Positions 16,849 to 25,849 of a stretch of 64,000 nt of DNA are shown here, one piece after another. The notes beneath the pieces are model-generated. The model saw only the letters and a program-made list of their open reading frames with translations, did no database searches and was not told where the DNA came from. The stretch lies in NCBI GenBank assembly GCA_019753105.1, contig JAIELJ010000013.1, positions 1 to 64,000 on the forward strand. The letters run 5' to 3'. Both the position numbers and the translations under genes were made by a program. Every line of letters begins with the position of its first letter. Position 1 is the stretch's first letter. This stretch comes from Hyphomonadaceae bacterium. GTDB lineage: Bacteria > Pseudomonadota > Alphaproteobacteria > Caulobacterales > Aquidulcibacteraceae.

Positions 16849-19002
16849 ATGACCCTGCCTGACTTCTCCAAGCTCTCCCTCTCAACCGATGTCGCAAAGA
16901 CGTCGCCGCCCTCCGGCGATGCGTGGCAATCGCCCGAAGGCATCGCAGTGAAGCGCGCCTACACCGCCGCAGATCGCGCCGATCTCGACTTCGTGGACGG
17001 CTTTCCCGGCATGGCGCCGTTCGGGCGCGGGCCCTATCCGACGATGTATGTCCAGCAGCCGTGGACGATCCGGCAGTATGCCGGCTTCTCGACGGCGGAA
17101 GATTCCAACGCTTTCTACCGGCGCAATCTGGCAGGCGGGCAGAAGGGCCTCTCCGTTGCGTTCGATCTGGCGACGCACCGTGGTTACGATTCCGATCATC
17201 CGCGCGTTGTCGGCGATGTCGGCATGGCGGGCGTGGCGATCGACTCGATCCTCGACATGCGCACTTTGTTCAGCGGCATTCCGCTCGATCAGATGAGCGT
17301 GTCGATGACGATGAACGGCGCGGTGTTGCCGATCATGGCGCTCTATATCGTCGCCGGCGAAGAGCAGAACGTGCCGCACGCGAAGCTCAGCGGCACGATC
17401 CAGAACGACATCCTCAAAGAATTCATGGTGCGGAATACGTTCATCTATCCGCCCAAACCATCGATGCGGATCGTCTCGGACATCTTCGCCTACACCGCGA
17501 CCGAGATGCCGAAGTTCAACTCGATCTCGATCAGCGGCTATCACATGCAGGAAGCCGGCGCGACGGCGGACTTGGAGCTTGGCTACACGCTGGCTGATGG
17601 CGTCGAATATATTCGCGCAGGCGTCGCGGCTGGTTTGGATATCGACAAATTCGCGCCGCGGCTTTCGTTCTTCTGGGCGATCGGCATGAACCCGTTCATG
17701 GAGATCGCGAAACTGCGCGCAGCGCGGTTGCTCTGGTCGAAGCTGACGGCCGAGTTCAATCCGAAGGACGATAAATCACGCGCGCTGCGGACGCACTGCC
17801 AGACGTCCGGCTGGTCGCTCACCGCACAGGACGTTTACAACAACGCCATCCGTACCTGTGTGGAAGCCATGGCTGCCGCATACGGCGGCACGCAATCGCT
17901 GCACACCAATTCGCTCGACGAAGCTCTGGCGCTGCCGACAGACTTCTCCGCCCGCATCGCCCGCAACACGCAAATTCTGCTGCAGAGCGAAGGCGGCGTG
18001 ACGCGGCCAGCCGATCCGTGGGGCGGCTCGTACTATGTCGAGCGCCTCACTGCTGACCTCGCGGCGAAAGCGTGGGCGCATATCGAGGAAGTCGAAAAGC
18101 TCGGCGGCATGGCGCAGGCGATCGATCAGGGCTTGCCGAAGGCGCGCATCGAAGAAGCCGCGGCCCGTACGCAAGCGCGCATCGATACGGGGCATCAGAC
18201 GATTGTCGGCGTGAACAAATACAAGCTGAGCGAACCGGAAGAGATACCGGTACTGAAGGTCGACAACGCCAAGGTGCGCGCGATGCAGTTGGAGAAGCTG
18301 ACGCGGCTGAAAGGCGAGCGTAAGCAAGTCGAAGTCGATGCGGCGCTGGCGGCGCTGGAGAACGGGGCGCGCGCGAACGGCAATCTGCTCGATCTCGCGG
18401 TGAAAGCAGCGCGCGCTAAGGCGACCGTTGGCGAAATGTCATCGGCGCTGGAGCGCGCGTTCAATCGCCACCAGCCGCCGATCCGTTTGGTGACAGGCGT
18501 GTTCTCGCGTGAAGCCGGCGCCGACGCGGCCGTCGAGCGTGCGCGTCAGAGCGTCAAAGCGTTCGAGGAAGCCGAAGGCAAACAACCGAAAATCCTGGTC
18601 GCCAAGATGGGCCAGGATGGACACGACCGCGGGCAGAAGGTCGTGGCGAGCGCGTTCTCCGACATGGGCTTCGACGTTGAAATCGGCCCGCTCTTCGCAA
18701 CGCCTGACGAAGTCGCGGCCCAAGCCATCGCCAGCGGCGTACACGTCGTCGGCGTATCCTCGCTCGCAGCGGGGCACCTGACGCTGACGCCTGCCCTGCG
18801 CGCGGCTCTCATCGAGCGCGGGCGCGGCGACATCATGATTGTCGTCGGCGGGGTTATTCCGCCGGAAGATGTGGCGACACTGAAAGAGATGGGCGCAGCG
18901 GCTGTGTACCCGCCAGGCGGGGTTATTGCCGAGATCGCGCAGGATTTGCTTGCGGCGCTGAACGAGAAGCTAGGATATGCGCAGCCGGCGCGCAAATCAT
19001 GA
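16849..19002 (+). CDS. mutB: Methylmalonyl-CoA mutase, large (catalytic) subunit
   Basis: 717 residues from the ATG at 16849; a TTG at 16837 is an alternative. It converts methylmalonyl-CoA to succinyl-CoA with adenosylcobalamin, completing propionyl-CoA breakdown. The catalytic barrel shows [22 protein letters not shown] and [19 protein letters not shown], with the substrate-binding Tyr/Arg region. The C-terminal cobalamin domain carries [10 protein letters not shown] (the DxHxxG base-off ligand, about residues 586-596), then [14 protein letters not shown]. No epimerase or MeaB chaperone gene is in view. A lipoprotein gene overlaps its stop (ATGA). Confidence 0.95.
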   Translation: MTLPDFSKLSLSTDVAKTSPPSGDAWQSPEGIAVKRAYTAADRADLDFVDGFPGMAPFGRGPYPTMYVQQPWTIRQYAGFSTAEDSNAFYRRNLAGGQKGLSVAFDLATHRGYDSDHPRVVGDVGMAGVAIDSILDMRTLFSGIPLDQMSVSMTMNGAVLPIMALYIVAGEEQNVPHAKLSGTIQNDILKEFMVRNTFIYPPKPSMRIVSDIFAYTATEMPKFNSISISGYHMQEAGATADLELGYTLADGVEYIRAGVAAGLDIDKFAPRLSFFWAIGMNPFMEIAKLRAARLLWSKLTAEFNPKDDKSRALRTHCQTSGWSLTAQDVYNNAIRTCVEAMAAAYGGTQSLHTNSLDEALALPTDFSARIARNTQILLQSEGGVTRPADPWGGSYYVERLTADLAAKAWAHIEEVEKLGGMAQAIDQGLPKARIEEAAARTQARIDTGHQTIVGVNKYKLSEPEEIPVLKVDNAKVRAMQLEKLTRLKGERKQVEVDAALAALENGARANGNLLDLAVKAARAKATVGEMSSALERAFNRHQPPIRLVTGVFSREAGADAAVERARQSVKAFEEAEGKQPKILVAKMGQDGHDRGQKVVASAFSDMGFDVEIGPLFATPDEVAAQAIASGVHVVGVSSLAAGHLTLTPALRAALIERGRGDIMIVVGGVIPPEDVATLKEMGAAAVYPPGGVIAEIAQDLLAALNEKLGYAQPARKS

Positions 19003-19343
19003 AACTCCCAACTTTCGCGTTGGCTCTTTTCCTTGGCGCTTGCTCAAGCATCGACGACGCGTATTACCGCGTAGGGATTGCAGAGCCGCCTCCGGCGAGC
19101 TCTAGCTTCCATGAGGAAGCGATTATCTCTCTATGGCAGCTCTACACTCAGGGGCACTGCGGCGAGGAATACCCGATCCTCGACAATCAGAACATCTACA
19201 CGCCGTCGTGCGGCCTCTCAGAGGCCGATCTGCGGGCGAGACTGTCTGGCCTTGTCGTGTTGGCAGATCACGAAGTGTTCGCATCCAGTCGCGAGGAATA
19301 CGAACGGGCCCTGGCTCGCAATGACCGGATGCGTATCAATTGA
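18999..19343 (+). CDS. Small lipoprotein, unknown function
   Basis: 114 residues; the ATG overlaps the mutB stop (ATGA). A short signal peptide ends in the lipobox LGAC, lipidated at about Cys15. The mature part is acidic, contains two further Cys ([17 protein letters not shown]) that could form a disulfide, and ends without a recognisable domain. It overlaps the YhhN gene by 4 nt. I do not recognise a family. Confidence 0.72.
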   Translation: MKLPTFALALFLGACSSIDDAYYRVGIAEPPPASSSFHEEAIISLWQLYTQGHCGEEYPILDNQNIYTPSCGLSEADLRARLSGLVVLADHEVFASSREEYERALARNDRMRIN

Positions 19344-20014
19344 CAAGAATCCTCCTCGCCCTCTCCGCCGTCCTAGCCATCGCCTACGGCGCGTTCGGCT
19401 CGTCGTTCTACGAAATTCCGCCGCCTTATGTGATTGGCACGATCTTCAAAGCGTCCGGCATCATCGTGCTTGGCGTTATCGCGCTCATGACGCGATCCCG
19501 CCTGCTCGCGGCTGGTCTCCTCTTTGGAGCGCTGGGCGACGCGCTACTGGCATGGAGCCCGGACACGTTCCTTTATGGCGCGTTCGCGTTTCTGATCGGG
19601 CACCTCTTTTACATCGCGCTCTTCCTGCGCGCTGGCAGCGGCGTTGGCGCGGCGCTAAAGTCGCTGCCGCGGATCGTCGGCGCGATTGCCCTCATCATCG
19701 CGGCGTTCGTTATGACGATGCTGCTGGTGCCGCGTGACAACGCGATGTTCGTTTCGCTCTCCGTTTATACCGGCGTGTTGACGCTGATGGCGCTCACCTC
19801 CTTCACGTTACCCATCACGCGCTGGCTCGCGATGGCGGGCGCGGTGCTGTTCTTCATCTCCGACGGCTTCGTCGCCTGGAACATGTTCCACCCTGATCCA
19901 GACCCGACGCTCGCACATTGGCGCAGCTTTGCTGGCTGGATGGTGTATTGGGCTGGGCAAGCCGCGATTTGTTGGGGCGCGTTGGGATTGCACAAAGCGG
20001 CGACGCGCACCTAA
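19340..20014 (+). CDS. YhhN-family integral membrane protein (lysoplasmalogenase-like)
   Basis: 224 residues with a TTG start overlapping the lipoprotein stop (TTGA). Nearly the whole chain is hydrophobic, about eight membrane helices. Family signs are KASGIIVLG, LLFGALGDALLAWS (conserved GD) and FLIGHLFYIALF, with a late FISDGFVAWNMF acidic pair, matching YhhN/TMEM86. Animal TMEM86B hydrolyses lysoplasmalogens; bacterial members are less well defined. It sits 8 nt before recQ. Substrate here is unknown. Confidence 0.85.
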   Translation: MTRILLALSAVLAIAYGAFGSSFYEIPPPYVIGTIFKASGIIVLGVIALMTRSRLLAAGLLFGALGDALLAWSPDTFLYGAFAFLIGHLFYIALFLRAGSGVGAALKSLPRIVGAIALIIAAFVMTMLLVPRDNAMFVSLSVYTGVLTLMALTSFTLPITRWLAMAGAVLFFISDGFVAWNMFHPDPDPTLAHWRSFAGWMVYWAGQAAICWGALGLHKAATRT

Positions 20015-20022
20015 GTACGCGC

Positions 20023-21855
20023 ATGGCCGATCTCACCGCCGCCCGCGAAACGCTGCAGCGCGTGTTCGGTCACAGCGACTTTCGCGGGTTGCAGAGCGAC
20101 GTCATCAATGAAGTACTCGATGGCCGCGATGTGATGGCTGTGTTGCCAACCGGTGGCGGCAAGAGCTTCTGTTATCAGATCCCAGCGATCCTGCGCCCCG
20201 GCGTCGGCCTTGTCGTCTCACCGCTGATTGCGTTGATGCAGGATCAGGTCGCGGCGTTGCGTACAGCGGGCGTCGCGGCGGCGCGGCTGGATTCGACGAT
20301 CGATCGTGAAGCGCGTCATCATTGGCTTTCGGCGGCGCGCGAGGGCAAGCTCGATCTTTTATATGTTTCGCCTGAAGGACTCTTCGCACACGGCTTTCTC
20401 GATTTTCTCGAACAGTGCGAGATCGCGCTCATCGCCATCGACGAAGCGCACTGCGTCAGCCAATGGGGCCATGATTTCCGGCCCGACTATCGCGCACTCG
20501 GTCAACTTGCTGGACGCTTTCCGAACGTGCCGCGCATGGCCGTCACCGCCACGGCCGATCTCAAGACGCAAGCCGACATCCGCGCGCAGCTAAAGCTCGA
20601 GCACGCGCAGAGCTTCATCGCTTCTTTCGATCGGCCCAACCTCGTGCTGAGTGCAGAGCGCAAACCCGCCAAAACGCAGGACCGCATCTTCGATCTCGTC
20701 CACGCGCGGCGCGGAAAATCCGGCATCATCTACGCCGCGACGCGCGACAATGTCGAAAAGACCGCCGCCAATTTGCAGGCCCAAAAGATTCCAGCGCTCG
20801 CCTATCACGCGGGCCTCGATGCGGGCATCCGCGCTGAGCGGCAGCATCGCTTTCAAGAAGAAGACGATGTGGTCATGGTCGCCACCATCGCCTTCGGCAT
20901 GGGCGTCGATAAGCCTGACGTGCGCTATGTCATCCACGCCGACTCGCCGAAGAGCATCGAAGCGTACTGGCAGGAGGTCGGTCGCGGCGGGCGCGATGGC
21001 GAGATGGCCGAGGGTTTTTGCATCTATTCCGCGACTGATCTGCGCCGCGCGATCATGTTCGCCAACCAAGGCGCCGCGTCCGATCAGGTCAAAGCGGTTC
21101 AGATCAAGAAGGCCCGCCAGCTTTTTGCCTTCCTCGACGGCCTCACCTGCCGGCGCGCCGGCGTGCGACGCTATTTCGGCGAAGAAAATGTCGAGCCGTG
21201 CGGCGCATGCGATGTATGCACCGATCCGCCCATTTCCATTGACGCGACTGAACTCGCGGCGAAAGCGATCTCCGCCGTCATGCGCATGGATCAGCGCTTC
21301 GGGCGTGGGCGCGTCGTCGGCCACCTTCTCGGCAAAGCAAATGATGAGATCGACCAGCGCTATGCGGATCGCACCACGTTCGGCATCGGCGTCGATCAAC
21401 CGGAAGCGCTGTGGCGCAACGTGATTGAGCACCTGCTGTTTGAAGGCGTGTTGAGCGAGGGCGACGACGAACGGCCCACACTTTCGATCGGAGACGAAGA
21501 CGCAGTGCGCGCGATCTTCAAAAAGGAGCGCGTCGTGCGCATCCGCGAAGCGGCCAAGACTGCGCGGCGCAGCAAGGAAGATCGGCGCGCGACTCGCGGC
21601 GCCAAGGATGCGGTGCGCGAAGGCCTCAAAGGCGAAGACGCCAAGCTCTTCGACGCACTGAAATCGTGGCGGCGCGAGACCGCGAGCGCCAGCGCCGTGC
21701 CGCCTTACGTCATCTTCCATGATGCGACGCTCGCAGGAATCGTCCGCGCCAAGCCGGCCGATCTCGCAGCGCTCGGCCGCGTGCCAGGCATCGGCGAAGC
21801 CAAGCTCAAGAAGTACGGCAATGAGGTACTCGCGGTCGTTATCGCGGGCGTCTAA
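20023..21855 (+). CDS. recQ: ATP-dependent DNA helicase RecQ
   Basis: 610 residues from the ATG at 20023. It unwinds DNA 3'-5' in recombination and fork repair. Superfamily 2 motifs are visible: FRGLQSDVINEVL (motif 0), LPTGGGKSFCYQIP (Walker A), DEAHCVSQWGHDFRP (motif II plus aromatic loop), and IAFGMGVDKPDVRYVIH with VGRGGRDG (V/VI). The RQC zinc site is CRRAGVRRYFGEENV followed by CGACDVC. A C-terminal HRDC domain (about 530-610) ends with a helix-hairpin-like VPGIGEAKLKKYG. A LexA box lies just after the stop. Confidence 0.95.
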   Translation: MADLTAARETLQRVFGHSDFRGLQSDVINEVLDGRDVMAVLPTGGGKSFCYQIPAILRPGVGLVVSPLIALMQDQVAALRTAGVAAARLDSTIDREARHHWLSAAREGKLDLLYVSPEGLFAHGFLDFLEQCEIALIAIDEAHCVSQWGHDFRPDYRALGQLAGRFPNVPRMAVTATADLKTQADIRAQLKLEHAQSFIASFDRPNLVLSAERKPAKTQDRIFDLVHARRGKSGIIYAATRDNVEKTAANLQAQKIPALAYHAGLDAGIRAERQHRFQEEDDVVMVATIAFGMGVDKPDVRYVIHADSPKSIEAYWQEVGRGGRDGEMAEGFCIYSATDLRRAIMFANQGAASDQVKAVQIKKARQLFAFLDGLTCRRAGVRRYFGEENVEPCGACDVCTDPPISIDATELAAKAISAVMRMDQRFGRGRVVGHLLGKANDEIDQRYADRTTFGIGVDQPEALWRNVIEHLLFEGVLSEGDDERPTLSIGDEDAVRAIFKKERVVRIREAAKTARRSKEDRRATRGAKDAVREGLKGEDAKLFDALKSWRRETASASAVPPYVIFHDATLAGIVRAKPADLAALGRVPGIGEAKLKKYGNEVLAVVIAGV

Positions 21856-21857
21856 GT

Positions 21858-21872
21858 GTTCTCTTTTTGTTC
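21858..21872 (+). promoter_or_regulatory. LexA (SOS) box upstream of the VOC-family gene
   Basis: GTTC-TCTTTTT-GTTC matches the alphaproteobacterial LexA operator GTTC-N7-GTTC exactly and shares the flanks TGTTCTC...TGTTCT with the imuA box. It starts 3 nt after the recQ stop and ends 46 nt before the VOC start. A plausible -35 (TTGCCT) and -10 (TTTAGT) lie just downstream. Confidence 0.6.
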
Positions 21873-21918
21873 TTGCCTTGGGTTGCGATCCGCGCTTTAG
21901 TGCCGGCGGGAGGATCAA

Positions 21919-22302
21919 ATGATCGGTTACGTCACTATCGGCTCGAACGACATCGCGCGCTCCTGCGCCTTCTTCGACGCTGCGTTCGAACCTCTGGGCT
22001 ATAAACGCACGTTCGAAGGCGGCGGCTGGGCGGGCTACGGGCCAGGCGGCAAAAAAGAAGGCCTCGAACTCTATCTTGCGACGCCCGAGAACGGCGAGGC
22101 AGCGACTTTGGGCAATGGCTCGATGCTGGCGTTCAAGGCGCCATCGCGCGCGGCGGTAGAGGCCTTCTATGCAGCAGCGCTCTCAGCGGGCGGCAAGGAC
22201 GCGGGCGCGCCGGGTGTGCGCGGGGAAAGCGATCCGCCCTTCTATGGCGCTTACGTGCGCGATCCTGAGGGCAACAAGTTCTGCGCTTACTTTAAGGGCT
22301 AA
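21919..22302 (+). CDS. VOC-family (glyoxalase/bleomycin-resistance-like) protein
   Basis: 127 residues. Start is the ATG at 21919 behind GGGAGGATCAA. The paired beta-alpha-beta-beta-beta fold of the VOC superfamily is suggested by YVTIGSNDIARSCAFFDAAFEPLGY at the start and YVRDPEGNKFCAYFKG at the end. Members bind small molecules or metals (glyoxalase I, dioxygenases, drug binding); the substrate cannot be read from sequence. A LexA box upstream suggests SOS induction. It converges 1 nt short of the next minus-strand gene. Confidence 0.85.
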   Translation: MIGYVTIGSNDIARSCAFFDAAFEPLGYKRTFEGGGWAGYGPGGKKEGLELYLATPENGEAATLGNGSMLAFKAPSRAAVEAFYAAALSAGGKDAGAPGVRGESDPPFYGAYVRDPEGNKFCAYFKG

Positions 22303-22303
22303 C

Positions 22304-23635
22304 TCAGTCGATCGCTTCTTCGACGCGGCGCGCGGCGGCTGGTCCTTCTTCGGCCAGCGCCTGCGCTTGCTCGAGCCACTCCTCTTCGTCGATGCGATCT
22401 TGTAAACGCAGATAGGCATCGACCCAGGCGACGTTCTCTCGCGACCAAGCCGCGATCTGATCAAAATGGAAAACGCCAAGCGCGTTGAGCGTGCTTTGAT
22501 TGAGCGGGCTAACGCCCTCGATAAGCGTGAGATCGTCGGGCGCGCCATTGCGCGCCGCGCCAAGAACAGGCGGCTTCACGCCGCGGCGGCGCGGCGGCGT
22601 GGGACCAGCGGGCGCGGGTTCGCCAGCGCCTAGGCTTTGAATGGTCTGTTGTGCTGCGGCCTGCGCCGTGGTGATGCGCTGTTCGAGGTGGCGTACACGC
22701 GCCTCAAGATAGCGCGCGCGCCATTTCCACCGATCAGGATCTGGTCCCGCCTCTGCAACTGCGAGCGGCGCTGGCGCGGGCGCTGGCTCGGGCGCCGTTT
22801 CCGGCTGGACGCTGGCTTGCGTCTGCAAGTGAGCAACGCGGCGCTCCAGATAAAGCAAGCGCCAGCGCAACAACGCGTCCACATCCGCGTCTGCGGCAAA
22901 CGGTTCGGGCTCTTCTGCTGGGGACGCGAGCGGCTGCGATTCAACTTCGCCGGCTGGCTGCGACGCCAAAGCGTCGCGCAGCGCGCCTTCCAAATGCGCC
23001 GCGCGTGCCTCCGCTTCCCGGGCTCGCCACTCGGCAAGTGGTTGCTCACGCTCTGGCTCGACAGACGCGACCGGCAGGGGTGCGGCCGGCGCAGTGCGCG
23101 CAGCATTCTCAAGGTACTTCACGCGCTGTTCGAAGTAGCGCAAACGCCATCCCTGGAGCGCCACTTCATCATCGACCAACTGCTGCGCTGGCGCTTCCGG
23201 CGGCGCTACTTCGACATCGATCGTGCGTGCGCGCTCTGCTTCGTAATCGGAAACGAGACCGCGCAGTCGCGCCAGTTCCGCGCTCGTCTCGGTATCGACG
23301 GGGCCGCCGCGCTGCAGTTCGGCGAGTTGACCGCCAAGATCATCGGCACGCGAGCGCGCATGCTCCAACGTGCGCTCAAGCTCGGCAATACGGCCATCAC
23401 GAATTTGCAGTTGCCGGCGTACGCCATCGAGCTCGCGCTCTTCTTGAACAACGTTGTCGCCACTGGGCGCTTCGCCGGAGAGACGCAAGATATCGCTCAA
23501 TAGATTTTCGCGGTCGCGGCGGTTTGCGCGCTGCTGCGGCGCCGCGCGCGCGGCAGCGAACGCCCAGCCGGCGACAGCGGCGAACGCCATAGCCATCAAC
23601 AAAAACGGCAGGAGTACGCTGATCAGGTAAATCAT
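22304..23635 (-). CDS. Membrane-anchored coiled-coil protein with C-terminal helix-hairpin-helix-like domain
   Basis: 443 residues. Residues about 5-28 form a transmembrane helix (SVLLPFLLMAMAFAAVAGWAF). A long charged region follows with four repeats of the pattern W+R+RYxExRVxxLE (about 150-360), likely coiled coil, separated by Pro/Ala/Glu linkers. The last about 65 residues (DDLTLIEGVSPLNQSTLNALG, FDQIAAW, AWVDAYL) match the short HhH-like domain found at the ends of NDUFA-linked and ribosomal L21-linked proteins in alphaproteobacteria. It is the last gene of a three-gene operon with a BON-OmpA protein. Function is unknown; perhaps cell-envelope scaffolding. Confidence 0.75.
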   Translation of the reverse strand: MIYLISVLLPFLLMAMAFAAVAGWAFAAARAAPQQRANRRDRENLLSDILRLSGEAPSGDNVVQEERELDGVRRQLQIRDGRIAELERTLEHARSRADDLGGQLAELQRGGPVDTETSAELARLRGLVSDYEAERARTIDVEVAPPEAPAQQLVDDEVALQGWRLRYFEQRVKYLENAARTAPAAPLPVASVEPEREQPLAEWRAREAEARAAHLEGALRDALASQPAGEVESQPLASPAEEPEPFAADADVDALLRWRLLYLERRVAHLQTQASVQPETAPEPAPAPAPLAVAEAGPDPDRWKWRARYLEARVRHLEQRITTAQAAAQQTIQSLGAGEPAPAGPTPPRRRGVKPPVLGAARNGAPDDLTLIEGVSPLNQSTLNALGVFHFDQIAAWSRENVAWVDAYLRLQDRIDEEEWLEQAQALAEEGPAAARRVEEAID

Positions 23636-23636
23636 C

Positions 23637-24752
23637 TCAGCTGCTCACATAGAATTCGATGCGCCGGTTGGCGGCTTGCCCCGCCGGCGTCGCGTTGCTT
23701 GATCGCGGGCGATCGGGGCCGTAGCCGCGCGCCGTCAATCGCGATCGGGCAACGCCTTGCGCCGCCAGGTACGCAGCAACGGCATCAGCGCGGGCGCGCG
23801 ACAGTTCAATGTTGAGTTCGCGCCCGCCTTGATTGTCAGTATGCCCAGCGACCTCGAGCGAGAAGCGGTCGCAGCGCAGCGCAACCGAAGCCAAAGCATT
23901 CAAGACTTGCCGGCTCGACGGATCGATCGCCGCCGAACCCGAAGCAAAATTGATGACGTTGCGTTCCATCAAGCGATCGAACGCACGCTCGCACGTCCCC
24001 GCGTCCCCGCTGGAGAGATTGAGGCCTTGCAACTCCGGATTTTCTACGTCGAGCCCGTCGATCGTAACGGCAAGGCGCGACCGGAAAGGCGCGGGCGGTT
24101 CGCCGAAACGCCGGCGTATAGCATCGACGCCAGCCTGGTCGCCATCGCCGATGAAAACAATCTGACTATCGACGATGCGCGCCTCGCCATTGCGCAAGCC
24201 GGCAAGTAGGCGCACGGCGTCGCGCGCCATGTCAGCAAACAGCGGCGATGGCGCCCCGCCCGCGATGCGCATCTCGTCCACCGCTTGCGCGGTCGGGAAC
24301 GCCTGGGCTGCCGCGTTCATCAGTGCGGTCTTTGCAGACTCGCTCGGCACAACGCCGGCAAGCGTCACGCGATCGTCCTGCCGGCGCACGCTCCATGCAT
24401 AGGGACGCTCAAACGCGCCGACCTGTACTTGGCTCACGTCAACGCTGGTGATGCCGCCGGCCCACGGGCCGCCTGCACCGGCTGCTTGAAGTGCCGCCTG
24501 GCGAGCGCTCGCTATGTCAGCTTCGTCCTCAACGATGCCGGAGAGCCGTGCATGTTGGCCGCTCATCTGAATGTCGAGACCAGAATATCCAGCAGCGGAC
24601 AACGCAACCGCCACCCGTTCGCGCAGCACGCTCGGCGCGCGCCAGACGGCGCCGTCATGCGGCGCAAGAAGCCCCAGGATCATGGCGACAGCGACGCCGC
24701 CGAGGCCAATCCAGAGGAGCGTCCGGCGCGGCGGTTGTTGGGCTTCGCTCAT
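23637..24752 (-). CDS. BON-domain / OmpA-domain envelope protein
   Basis: 371 residues. Residues about 13-29 form a membrane anchor (LLWIGLGGVAVAMILGL). Two BON-like repeats (about 40-150) include LSGIVEDEADIASARQAAL and VTLAGVVPSESAKTALM. The C-terminal OmpA_C domain (about 255-371) has NFASGSAAID, VAGHTDNQGG and LSRARADAVAAYL, the peptidoglycan-binding site. The layout resembles mycobacterial ArfA. It overlaps the upstream 60-residue gene (ATGA) and ends 2 nt before the downstream gene starts. It probably bridges the inner membrane and wall. Confidence 0.85.
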   Translation of the reverse strand: MSEAQQPPRRTLLWIGLGGVAVAMILGLLAPHDGAVWRAPSVLRERVAVALSAAGYSGLDIQMSGQHARLSGIVEDEADIASARQAALQAAGAGGPWAGGITSVDVSQVQVGAFERPYAWSVRRQDDRVTLAGVVPSESAKTALMNAAAQAFPTAQAVDEMRIAGGAPSPLFADMARDAVRLLAGLRNGEARIVDSQIVFIGDGDQAGVDAIRRRFGEPPAPFRSRLAVTIDGLDVENPELQGLNLSSGDAGTCERAFDRLMERNVINFASGSAAIDPSSRQVLNALASVALRCDRFSLEVAGHTDNQGGRELNIELSRARADAVAAYLAAQGVARSRLTARGYGPDRPRSSNATPAGQAANRRIEFYVSS

Positions 24753-24931
24753 GTTATGCGCGCCCGGCGCACCTGCAGATCGCTCAGGGCGCTGCGCAGG
24801 CGCTGTATTTCGCGCGCCTCCTCGCGCGCGCGCTCTGCCGCCAGAAAGACGAACAGACGCCAGCCGATCGCAAAGCCGATCAAGGCTGCCGCGAGGAACA
24901 ACATTACCTCGGAGAAGAACAGGCCTATCAT
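24749..24931 (-). CDS. Small membrane protein with charged helical tail
   Basis: 60 residues. A long hydrophobic helix (residues 2-30, FFSEVMLFLAAALIGFAIGWRLFVFL) is followed by an Arg/Glu-rich amphipathic helix (AEEA... then LRSALSDLQ). Its stop overlaps the BON-OmpA start by 4 nt, so it is the first gene of a three-gene envelope operon. No family is recognised; it may be a partner subunit. Starts in the 111-nt gap before the divergent RNA methyltransferase. Confidence 0.68.
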   Translation of the reverse strand: MIGLFFSEVMLFLAAALIGFAIGWRLFVFLAAERAREEAREIQRLRSALSDLQVRRARIT

Positions 24932-25042
24932 GTTTCCCGCGTCACGCGCATTTGCCGCCGCCTTAACGACCTTCTAATGCGCTGCGAACTAGGCGAAAAC
25001 TAGAAACACCCCCGCGGTTGAGCGGCTCCGCAGGTCTCCTTC

Positions 25043-25849
25043 ATGGCGCATCAGATCACCAGCGCGTCCAATCCCCAGATCAAGCTCCTAAAGAGCCTGC
25101 ATCTGAAGAAGGCGCGCAGCGAGACCGGCCTCTTCCTGGCGGAGGGCGCACGGCTTGCCGTTGAGGCCGCAGACCTGGGCGTGTGGCCAGAGATTCTGGT
25201 GTTCTCTCCCGCCGCTATGGCGCGTGATCAGGTGCGCGCGCTCATCCAACAGGCCGAGGCGCGTCGCGTCCGCGTCATCGAGACGAGCGAGACGATCATC
25301 GCCCAGATCAGCAAGCGCGATAATCCGCAGACAGTGATTGGCGCCTACAAACAACAGCTGGCTTCGCTCGACAGCATCGACGGCGCGACCGTGGTTGCAC
25401 TCGAGGGTATCCGCGATCCGGGCAATCTCGGAACGATCCTGCGCACGGCGGACTCCACCGGCGCCAGTGGCGTCGTCCTTGTTGGAGAAAGCTGCGATCC
25501 GTTCTCTGTCGAAGCTGTCCGCGCCAGCATGGGCTCGCTGTTTGCGATGAAGCTGGCGCGCGCTTCGTTTGACGATCTGGTGCGGTACAAGAAAGCACGC
25601 GGCGCTGAGATGATGGGGCTTTCGCTCAAGGGCTCAGCGCAGGACGCCGCGTCTGCGCCGCCGGCGAAGGCGATCGTGCTTATGGGTAACGAGCAGTCAG
25701 GTCTGCCCGACTATATGGAGGCGGCGTGCGACACCCTGGTGAAGTTGCCCATGCGCGGCCGCGCCGACAGTTTGAACCTTGCGGTGGCAACCGCTGTGAT
25801 GCTCTACGATCTTTGGCGGAGACGCGGATATGACGGCGCCAAAGACTAA
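25043..25849 (+). CDS. TrmH/SpoU-family RNA 2'-O-methyltransferase
   Basis: 268 residues. It uses SAM to methylate a ribose 2'-OH in rRNA or tRNA. An N-terminal SpoU_sub_bind domain (about 5-95: SASNPQIKLLKSLHLKKAR, FLAEG) precedes the knotted SpoU domain. Motif 1 is RDPGNLGTILRTADSTG with the catalytic Arg, motif 2 VLMGNEQSGL, and motif 3 LPMRGRADSLNLAVATAV. Length and layout suit an RlmB-like or TrmH-like enzyme, but the target nucleotide is not certain. It overlaps the next RNA methyltransferase gene by 20 nt. Confidence 0.9.
   Translation: MAHQITSASNPQIKLLKSLHLKKARSETGLFLAEGARLAVEAADLGVWPEILVFSPAAMARDQVRALIQQAEARRVRVIETSETIIAQISKRDNPQTVIGAYKQQLASLDSIDGATVVALEGIRDPGNLGTILRTADSTGASGVVLVGESCDPFSVEAVRASMGSLFAMKLARASFDDLVRYKKARGAEMMGLSLKGSAQDAASAPPAKAIVLMGNEQSGLPDYMEAACDTLVKLPMRGRADSLNLAVATAVMLYDLWRRRGYDGAKD

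Noticed and set aside
20590-21918. A 442-residue minus-strand frame opposite recQ
   Set aside because: Shadow of recQ; mixed basic and aromatic composition with no motifs.
24963-24977. TTAA-N7-CTAA, close to a CtrA site (TTAA-N7-TTAA)
   Set aside because: One mismatch in a short degenerate motif, and only one such site near the envelope operon; too weak to call by eye.
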